Origin: Symsagittifera roscoffensis
Taxonomy: Eukaryota > Xenacoelomorpha > Acoela > Convolutidae
NCBI RefSeq assembly: GCF_963678635.1
Contig: NC_087062.1
Coordinates: 19,329,789 to 19,393,788, forward strand
Direction of reading: 5' to 3'
DNA: 64,000 nt
Part shown: positions 56,802-64,000 of the stretch, one piece after another
Layout of the letters: each line of letters starts with the position of its first letter
Position numbering within the stretch: position 1 is the stretch's first letter
Program-made: the position numbers and the translations under genes
Notes under the pieces: model-generated
The model's database searches: none
What the model was told of the DNA's origin: nothing
The model's input: only the letters and a program-made list of their open reading frames with translations

Positions 56802-56891
56802 GGTGTTTCCACCTGTGTTCGGTCTGTGGTGGGTCGGTCGAGTATATCGTCGGTCTTTAGATTGGCTGTATGTATCTCGGTTGAGAACACG

Positions 56892-57240
56892 ATTGTTCCT
56901 AAGTCAAACTTGTTTTTAAATGATGTTCTGGACATGAACTTAATTAGACTTTGGCCAGAATTGACTTCTAACTTCTGGCAAGCGTGATATATATATTTTT
57001 TCCTTCAATAATTATCGAAAATCATTAAGAGGAAACAACGGAATAATATCTGTTTCGGAACAAACTTAACAAGTTTTAAACGAAATCGAAATCGAAATCG
57101 AAAGCGACTTTATTGTCACTACTTTCGCCAATCAGTGGGGATTTTCACGCTTGCCAGAAGTTAGAAGTCAATTCTGGCCAAAGTCTAATTAAGTTCATGT
57201 CCAGAACATCATTTAAAAACAAGTTTGACTTAGGAACAAT
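56892..57240. repeat. Perfect 96-bp inverted repeat, 157-bp spacer
   Basis: 56892-56987 and 57145-57240 are exact reverse complements (96 of 96 by reading). The spacer contains four 'gaaatc/gaaagc' hexamers and 'gactttattgtcactac'. The right arm is body sequence of the tRNA-derived SINE; the left arm is an inverted copy of the same body. Confidence 0.85.
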
Positions 57241-57366
57241 TTTTATCCGGTTCAAATCAAGTGTATTCCAAGATTTTTAGTAGTAAAGTACTTGGAACGA
57301 CCGGGATTCGAACCGGCGACCTTTCGGTTTCAGGTCAAGTACGTTACCACTAGACTAGCTGGTCTT
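57070..57366 (-). mobile_element. tRNA-derived SINE
   Basis: Head at 57366-57296: A box tagtctagtgg and a perfect B box ggttcgaatcc, 43 bp apart as in a tRNA. The acceptor stem would pair at only two of seven positions, so it is not a functional tRNA. The body runs leftward and ends in 'gacaataaagtcgc' plus a (tttcga)n tail, a typical SINE/LINE 3' end. Confidence 0.65.
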
Positions 57367-57386
57367 GATATGCTTTCATTTTAGTT

Positions 57387-59756
57387 TCAATCTTGAACAT
57401 CCTCGGGCCCCAACGGAGCGAGAACTGGGGCGAGTTTAACAAGAGGTCGGGTTAAATATCCTGTTGCGGTTTTAAGGCGTGCGGAACGGGCGGTATTGTC
57501 TTTGCCATAGTTAAGCGTTTTGACGCGAGCGAGAGGGTAGTAACCACGCGAGCGAGAGGGTAGACTAGTGGTCAAACAAGTGAACAAAAATGCCCAACGT
57601 TTCTCCGAACTCCTACGGATTGTTACGTGAAAGGGTCCGAAGTAATCGACTCCGCAATTGTTGAAGGGCGCTTGGCGGTATCCAAGACGCTCAATTGGCA
57701 GATCAGACATGAAAGGGGTGATGACTTTCAACTTTCGCTTTCGGCAGTTTTTACAATTAAGTTCGATGTTACGAAGCAATGATCTTAATTTTAAGATTGC
57801 ATATTCTATCTGGATGACAGATCCTAGGTAGTCAATTGACTGATGCTCATGTTTGTTATGTTGATGAGCCACAAACAATTTGACGAATGGATGACGGCCA
57901 TCAAGTATGATGGGATATTTATTTTTAAAATCGAGTGCAGAGAGACGACTAATGCGTCCTATGGATCTCAGAAGTCCATCGGTGTCAATGAATGGGTAGA
58001 GAGTTGCAATGGGGCTTACATTCTTAACATATTTCTCAGAACTCAATAATTTGTACTCTGAGGGGAACGCTTCTTTTTGAGAAAGAAGAAACAACATTCG
58101 TTGAGAATTATCTATCTCAGACGGTTCAACGATATTAGCGATTGTTCCACGGAAACGATTAAATTTAGGATTTAATCGGAGGATGAATGCTACTACGCGC
58201 AATAATTTCAGAAACAAGCTGTAACGTTTCCACTTAATGACGGGTTCAGGGACTGACGGATTGTTTACAAAATTAGTGGCAGTATCGATGATATCATCGA
58301 TAGGACCTTTTAATTTTATTTTTGTAATTACATCGACATTTGATCGAAAGGGCCAATCACTGGTTCTGAGGAAGCTGGGACCTTGAGTCCAGCTGCTGTC
58401 CTTCAAGGCTTCAGCGGCAATACCTCGAGTACCAGTATTAGCTGGGTTGTTTTCAGTATCTACGTGACACCATTCGTCGACAGTGGTAACTTCCAGTATT
58501 TCGCCTACTCGATTAGCGACAAATACTGGCTGCTTTGCAGTCGAATGGAGCCATTGTAGCACAGTGGTGCTGTCAGTCCACATGAAGACATCATTTATAG
58601 GGATCGAAAGTGCTTTCATGATATCTATTTTGAGGCGTGTAGCAAGCAAAGAAGCTTGCAGCTCTAATTTTGGGATGGAAATATCCTTCATTGGTGCTAC
58701 GCGGGCTTTACACAAAAGAAAGGCAAGTTTTGTCTCATGTGTATCAATAATGCGCGCACGGAGAAATCCAACTGCACAGAAGACTTCCTGTGAACTGTCA
58801 CCAAACATATGGAGTTCAATTTTGTCAAATGCGGATGGAAAGTAGCATCTCGGTATGATCAGTTGACCCAGGATGGGTAGACCAGACCGCCAGTCGAGGA
58901 ATTTGGCATTCAATTCCAAAGGAAGTGGGTTATCCCATTGTTGACCACTGATTCTCCAAATCTCTTTAAGAAGTAGTCGGGCTCTGACAGTGTACGGAGC
59001 GACTAACCCAATAGGGTCGAAAACTGAAGAGACAAAACTTAGAATTGTACGTTGGGTAACAGTATCCTTCAGTTCTCTGTTTACACCTCGACTAACTACC
59101 AATGTATCGAGAACGTGATCCCATTTCAAACCTAGAACATGCGATTCTTGACCTTCACTATTTAGAATCTCCTTAACTTGACTTAAATTGTCGCTTGACG
59201 TACATAACTCTTTCCGAATCTCTTTGACATTGCTCACGAATTTTGTCAACTTAAATCCTCCTAACTTAAGTAGTTCTACAAGGTCCTTACTTAATTTTAA
59301 TGCCTGTTCAGGTTCGGGAAACGAGTCAAGATAATCGTCCATATAGAATTTTTGCATCACGGCTGACGCTGCGTCGGGGAACAAGACTTGATTCTCGCGA
59401 GCTGTCTTTTGAAGAGCAAAATTAGCACATGTGGGCAATTCACGAGCTCCGAAAATGTGTCGCGTGTATTGATACGTTACCACATTGGTTGTGGGATCCT
59501 CCCGCCACAGAAAACGAAGTGGCAGTTGGTCGATTGGGAGAACACCAACCTGAAGGAACATGCCTTCAAAATCAGCTGATACTGCATGTTGATGTTGACG
59601 GAATCTCATTAGGACGGCCAGCAGATTCTGAAGCAAATCTGGGCCAACCAAAAGAGCTTTATTAAGTGACGATCCATGAAATTTGGCTGCACCATTTAGG
59701 ACGCGGCGGACTATTCCAGGTTTATTTGGATTAATCACGGGGTGATGAGGAAGATA
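57387..59756 (-). pseudogene. pol: BEL/Pao pol: reverse transcriptase, RNase H, truncated integrase
   Basis: 783 codons open from just after a TGA at 59757-59759. Counting from 59738: catalytic Asp in SADFEGMF (~56), YMDD (132-135), RNase H acidic residues in MFGDSS (314), KLEL (359) and WTDSTT (389), then an integrase zinc-binding region (HNKHEH with CKNC) and the start of the catalytic core (GVDYFGPF). The core then breaks off and joins abruptly to the C-terminal tail of the integrase (YYPLARV onward). An 18-bp direct repeat (57523-57540, 57546-57563) marks the join; about 200 or more residues of the usual integrase core are missing. The product could not integrate DNA. Confidence 0.85.
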
Positions 59757-60392
59757 TCATTCCCTAGCGGAACGATTTGTGCAGTCATGTGTATTCACTT
59801 TGATGACGTAACCTTTGTCAAAATCTTCTTGAGTGATTTTTGCGTATAAAGCCCTGAGGTTTATGTCTTTGTCTAAACGTTTTTCCAGAGATTTAAGTTG
59901 TGCTAAGGCGGAGTAGTAGTTGTTGGGCAACTGTGAGTGGTCTTCGGCCCAAAGCATCCCAACGGCGTATCTATCACCATCATGTATAGTTGATGCTTCT
60001 AAAATTTTATTCGCCCTTTTATCGTCTGACGATCGGGCATCTACTTGTTTATACGTACCGTATGATTCAAGTTCGTACCAAGATTTGACCTGCTCTATCA
60101 AACTTACATCTTCGATGTTACAATGCAAGCATGTTGATATCAGGCCGGTGGAGGCAGGGAGTGGACCACTTAAGACCCATCCAATTGGGAGGCGAACGGC
60201 GAAGGGTGATTTTTGGCTTTTATCCTGGCAGTATTCCAGAGGACAAATGTACTCATAAACATCTTGACCTAAAATCACTTCGACATCAGCGTACCGAAAT
60301 TCGACTGAATCAATTGGTTCCAAGGGAGAGTATTTCTCTTGCAACCTATGAACGTTAATTATATCTGAACCTATGTAAATGTTGTTTTTTAC
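59757..60392 (-). pseudogene. BEL/Pao protease-RT linker region, closed by stops at both sides
   Basis: 195 codons (60344-59757) in the same frame as pol on one side and the protease on the other, separated from them by TGA at 59757-59759 and TAA at 60393-60395. Contains the peptide LGQDVYEYICPLE and the segment RLPIGWVLSGPLP, conserved in BEL/Pao polyproteins. The TGA falls just before a strongly conserved family motif (YLPHHPV), where a tryptophan codon is usual. Confidence 0.8.
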
Positions 60393-61421
60393 TTATGCAC
60401 AAACGGTGAACGAAATATCTGGATCAAATTCAGAAGAAACGTTCAAATCAATTTGTTCTGAAGTAATATCTTCGGAACAATTGGCACCATTGACAGTCAA
60501 ATCAGTTTTCCTACCTGTCAGATTGAGTCTGCGAGCGAGTTCAGGTGAAATACAAGAGTGACTGCAAGCTGTGTCACATAACACAAGTGCGGTGATTTCA
60601 GAGTCATTTGATGATAATGTGAGATTTATAAGTGGCATCAGTCCTTTTAGATTCATAAGGGATGTCCCACAAGTATTGTTTTGCGCCGTGGGTCTAAATG
60701 GAGTTTGAACTGCGGGAGTGGCTGCAGTTGTGTGCGGTGCATAACCAGATTGATTATTTGTAGGGAAAACCCGTTCTGCGCTGTGCAGTAACACATTATG
60801 AGCGTTCTTGCACCGTGGTTTAGGACAAGTTTTGGGCTTGGGACATTTCCTAAACATGTGATTTCCTTGAAAACAAGAAAAGCAAAGCTTATTTTCAGCG
60901 CAAAATTTAGCACGCTGTGTTGGAGTTTTTTCTTTAAAAACTCTACATTTAAAAATTGAGTGTTTGCCTTTACAAACTAAACATGGACTATATTGAATAT
61001 TTGCGTCAAACTTAGCTTGCGAGTTTGCGGCAAACATTTTAACATTGGTTTTTGTCCGAACCGAATAATCCTGATTTCTATTGTAATTTGATGAAGGATG
61101 CATACGTTCATGCGCTTCAGCTTTATCCTCCAGCCAATGATTGAAATCAATAAAAGACGGAGCATACAAACTCCGTTTTACGGTGTGGAACGACCAAGAC
61201 TCTTTCATATTAGGTGGGAGCTTCTCTATTGCTTTATCGAGAAGTGTTGCACTTTCAAGATCTGCGTTGTAATGTAAAGATTTGAACACTCCAACTATGC
61301 TTGCTATCATGGATGCAAAACTTATGATGCTGTCGGAACTATGCATCTTAACGGGCGGTGAATTATAAAGTTTGTCCAGATATGCACGTATTATGATTTG
61401 AGGTTGGCCAAATTTTCTCAA
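60393..61421 (-). pseudogene. BEL/Pao gag C-terminus and aspartic protease
   Basis: 342 open codons. The N-terminal part continues the DUF1759-like domain; then cysteine/histidine knuckles (CLVCKGKHSIFKC, CFSCFQGNHMFRKC, CPKPRCKNAH) that bind the RNA genome in the particle; then the protease with DTACSHS as its active-site motif. It differs from the previous gag part by one frame step near 61421, at an A-rich 'gagaaaattt'. Ends at an in-frame TAA (60393-60395). Confidence 0.8.
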
Positions 61422-62490
61422 GTTTCATGAGAGCATCTTTGTACATCGTACCACTATAGGCAAACTCAGCTATAGCAGTCTCAGCTTTATCTTTGACTAA
61501 TGATTTAAGGTAGTGCAGCTTAACATCATCTGACAAGTTTTGAGAGTCCACAGCACTTCGGAATTGTCCAATCCATTCAAACCACTGAAGTGGACACCCA
61601 CCGTATTTCCTAAGGTTCCGCGGTGGTAAGGGATCCTTACGGTTGAAAGTTAGTATTTCTTTTAAATCTTCAAGGGTTACTGCATTAGGTGGTGGTTGAA
61701 CTGAGGTTGAAGCGAAATTGTGTGGCTGAGGAACAATTGATGTCGGATAAGCTAAGGCACTATGTGGATAGCTGGGGACTTGAGACAACTGCTGTATTGA
61801 CACTTGCGCTGGGTTATTGTAAAACACTGTCCCTCCAACAGTGCACGGGTATTGTGAAAGTGGTGGTTGCACTATTGGTGTGACAGTTTGAACGGTATTT
61901 AACGCCTGGGGTACTGTAGAATCTGATGCGGTAAATGGCGCGGTGGTTGGAGGTGCCATTCTCCAGGCATTCATATTGGGTATATAACGAACTGGATGTG
62001 GATGGTTGAAGGATGGTTGATTTGTTGAAACACGAGTTGAGTTATTAATACTCGCTGGTGGAGCAGTAATAGGAATCAGGTTCACCGGCTGGGTTGCCGT
62101 ATTGACTGTTGTATTAATTGGGACAGAAGCATGTAATGTGGGGACTATTGCTGCTGGCATACGTGGAATGAAAGGAAGCAGGGGGGAACGGTGCGGGGGT
62201 GGTGGCGGCGGCGGTGGGAGAGGTTGAGAAGGAATCTTCAAATTATGAACGGTAGATGATACCACCGATTGTAATGGTAGGCAAACGCTTGGGTTGCTAC
62301 TGGATGGAAAAAGGTGGACGTTTATTAGATCAACCGTACTTGGTGGTAGAGACGAAGAAACCAAATTGGCGATGCCCGGAGGTTGAGGTTCTTGTCGGGG
62401 AACAATGGTTATAGTTGATGCAAGTTCCGACGAATGTGTATCGAGTGCTTCATCTACCCAATCTTTTGTTCGGGTTTCAGATACAACTTG
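61363..62490 (-). pseudogene. gag: BEL/Pao gag middle part, proline-rich plus DUF1759-like
   Basis: Open and in the same frame as the upstream gag part, separated only by TAA at 62491-62493. Contains a run of 7-8 prolines followed by a Pro/Thr/Asn-rich low-complexity part, then a structured region with YGGCPLQWFEWIGQFRSAV, the conserved core of the domain. Frame is lost at its end (61363-61421). Confidence 0.8.
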
Positions 62491-63111
62491 TTATGTTCTA
62501 CTCGAAGGCAGAGCGGTTTTATTGATGTCAGTATCAGTGTCCGAATCATCATCCATTAACTCTGTTTCAACTATTTTGGCCTCATTGAGCTTTCGTTTGT
62601 TCTCCTCAACAAGTGTCTCAAGAGCCAATTCGTTTTCTTTTTCTTTTAGGCGGATACCTGTTTTATTTCGTCGCTCGATTTCAAGACGTCGCAATTTTGT
62701 TTTTTCGAGTTCGCGTTTGCGCTGACTGGAAGTCATTGAAGACGCTCTAGAGTGCAGGGAACTATATCGGGTGGACCGGCTGACAGTTGAAGCAGCTCGC
62801 GATGCTTGCGGGTCAGCATCTCCAGTCTCTGGAAACAAAGTTTTCGCCATTTCCAAGTGCTTAATTGACAATTCCAGCATTTCATCTCGAGCGCAAGTAA
62901 TGCTGATTAACCAAGTGTCAAGATCAGCGAGAGCACTGCTAGGTTCTAGCGTTTTTTGAGCAAGAATGCGAAGGTCGTCGTTTTTCCTTATTGCGTTTTC
63001 TATTGCTATTTGGCACTGCTGGATAGACTTTTCAACTTTGACTGTCCTTACATTTGCAAAGAGTGAGTCCGTCAAAACACCTAGACAGCTTCTGAGCTTG
63101 CTTATCTGTCA
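62491..63111 (-). pseudogene. gag: BEL/Pao gag N-terminal part, coiled coil
   Basis: 194 codons are open from 63075, with a charged heptad-like stretch (RKRELEKTKLRRLEIERR, EENKRKLNEAK). The only nearby ATG (63109-63111) is one frame off, so an indel between 63111 and 63075 has separated the start codon from the body. Ends in TAA at 62491-62493. Confidence 0.75.
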
Positions 63112-63375
63112 TGACTTAGCTTTAAATAAAGGAAAAGCGGGTGGTTGTGAACTATCGAAAAAGGGGATTAAAAAGTCAAGTGTCATGTCACTCTTCACAC
63201 CTGCTCAGAAAAACCGGAGTTGCAAAAAAGAACGTCACACTTTACTTTACAAAGGGGGTGGGGAAGTTCACCTTTACGATTTAGAGCGAGCGGAAATAAA
63301 TTTTAAAAAAATTTAAAAAAAAAGGAAAACAGTAATTTAGAATTAAATTACAAACTGAAATACATTGACACTACA
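63112..63375 (-). other. Leader-like interval between two gag segments
   Basis: No frame of note. On the minus strand it ends just before the gag ATG, so it should be the 5' untranslated leader, but a second gag fragment replaces the LTR expected upstream. Two A-rich tracts (63300-63330) are present. No primer-binding site was assigned. Confidence 0.4.
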
Positions 63376-64000
63376 AAGGGTTACTGCATTAGGTGGTGGT
63401 TGAACTGAGGTTGAAGCGAAATTGTGTGGCTGAGGAACAAATGATATCGGATAAGCTAAGGCACTATGTGGATAGCTGGGGACTTGAGACAACTGCTGTG
63501 TTGACACTTGCGCTTGGTTATTGTAAAACACTGTCCCTCCAACAGTGCACGGGTATTGTGAAAGTGGTGGTTGCACTATTGGTGTGACAGTTTGAACGGT
63601 ATTTAACGCCTGGGGTACTGTAGAATCTGGTGCGGTAAATGGCGCGGTGGTTGGAGGTGCCATTCTCCAGGTATTCATATTGGGTATATAACGAACTGGA
63701 TTTGGATGGTTGAAGGATGGTTGATTTGTTGAAACACGAGTTGAGTTATTAATACTCGCTGGTGGAGCAGTAATAGGAATCAGGTTCACCGGCTGGGTTG
63801 CCGTATTGACTGTTGTATTAATTGGGACAGAAGCATGTAATGTGGGGACTATTGCTGCTGGCATACGTGGAATGAAAGGAAGCAGGGGGGAACGGTGCGG
63901 GGGTGGTGGCGGCGGCGGTGGGAGAGGTTGAGAAGGAATCTTCAAATTATGAACGGTAGATGATACCACCGATTGTAATGGTAGGCAAACGCTTGGGTTG
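63376..64000 (-). pseudogene. Second BEL/Pao gag fragment, cut by the window edge
   Basis: Nearly identical to 61674-62298 (same proline run, same low-complexity part, few substitutions). It breaks off at 63376 inside the codons following PPPNAV, exactly where the first copy continues into its conserved domain. Either a second truncated element or an internal duplication. Confidence 0.8.

Larger units (their letters stand above)
56802..64000 (-). mobile_element. BEL/Pao LTR retrotransposon, defective, running past the right edge
   Basis: Order on the minus strand: gag with coiled-coil and proline-rich part, DUF1759-like domain, C-x2-C zinc knuckles, aspartic protease, reverse transcriptase, RNase H, integrase remnant, which is the BEL/Pao order. 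It is defective: several in-frame stops, two frame shifts and an integrase deletion. The downstream limit is set where it breaks the 511-bp tandem repeat; the sequence there ('tgtttccacctgtg') ends in CA on the minus strand as an LTR would. The matching 5' LTR is not in the window, so LTR identity cannot be tested. Confidence 0.8.

Noticed and set aside
57296-57366. Functional tRNA gene on the minus strand
   Set aside because: A and B boxes are good, but the acceptor stem pairs at only two of seven positions and the T stem is mismatched; it is a SINE head.
62491-62493. Programmed stop-codon readthrough in gag
   Set aside because: Two other in-frame stops and two frame steps in the same element make random decay the simpler explanation; a TAA here also has no visible readthrough structure.

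Overview
The window is animal (metazoan) nuclear DNA: AT-rich, gene-poor and full of repeats, with GT-AG introns, short exons and the standard genetic code. Nothing in it is bacterial. The protein content (a secreted PAN/TSR/C-type-lectin protein, C2H2-type zinc fingers, a BEL/Pao retrotransposon) fits an invertebrate animal. I cannot name the species or phylum from the sequence alone.

Layout. 1-13.7 kb is a repeat field. It holds a tandemly duplicated 2-kb unit, long-armed foldback elements, a tandem ~5.4-kb segmental duplication (about 4.07-7.48 kb and 9.48-12.87 kb), a ~690-bp (CAA)n array with a shorter sister array, and a decayed MULE-type DNA transposase. At 14.7-15.7 kb (minus) is an intact single-exon gene for a secreted PAN/TSR-like/C-type-lectin protein. 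From 16 to 24 kb there are many copies of ~0.5-kb non-autonomous elements and tRNA-like SINE fragments. At 24.2 kb and 29.3 kb (minus) are terminal exons of two further genes, one with a C2HC zinc finger. From 39.13 to 30.80 kb (minus) lies the best gene of the window: a nine-exon model encoding about 530 residues with a chain of atypical zinc-finger motifs. It is head-to-head with a plus-strand two-exon gene (39.59-47.35 kb); the 458 bp between the two start codons contain two CACGTG boxes. The 6.7-kb intron of the plus-strand gene is crowded with transposable elements, including one transposon inserted inside another. 48-51 kb has tandem repeats, 52.06-52.64 kb a small two-exon gene, and 54.32 kb the first exon of a short cysteine-rich membrane protein. 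From 56.8 kb to the right edge is a minus-strand BEL/Pao retrotransposon, broken by in-frame stops, frameshifts and an integrase deletion. It interrupts a 511-bp tandem repeat and has a tRNA-derived SINE and a perfect 96-bp inverted repeat at its downstream side.

The genes do not form an operon or pathway. The only functional coupling visible is the divergent promoter at 39.13-39.59 kb. The most unusual feature is the mobile DNA: several element families that otherwise differ share ends built from the octamer GTTCCGAC (or its complement GTCGGAAC) beside a small hairpin, which may mark one undescribed non-autonomous lineage.
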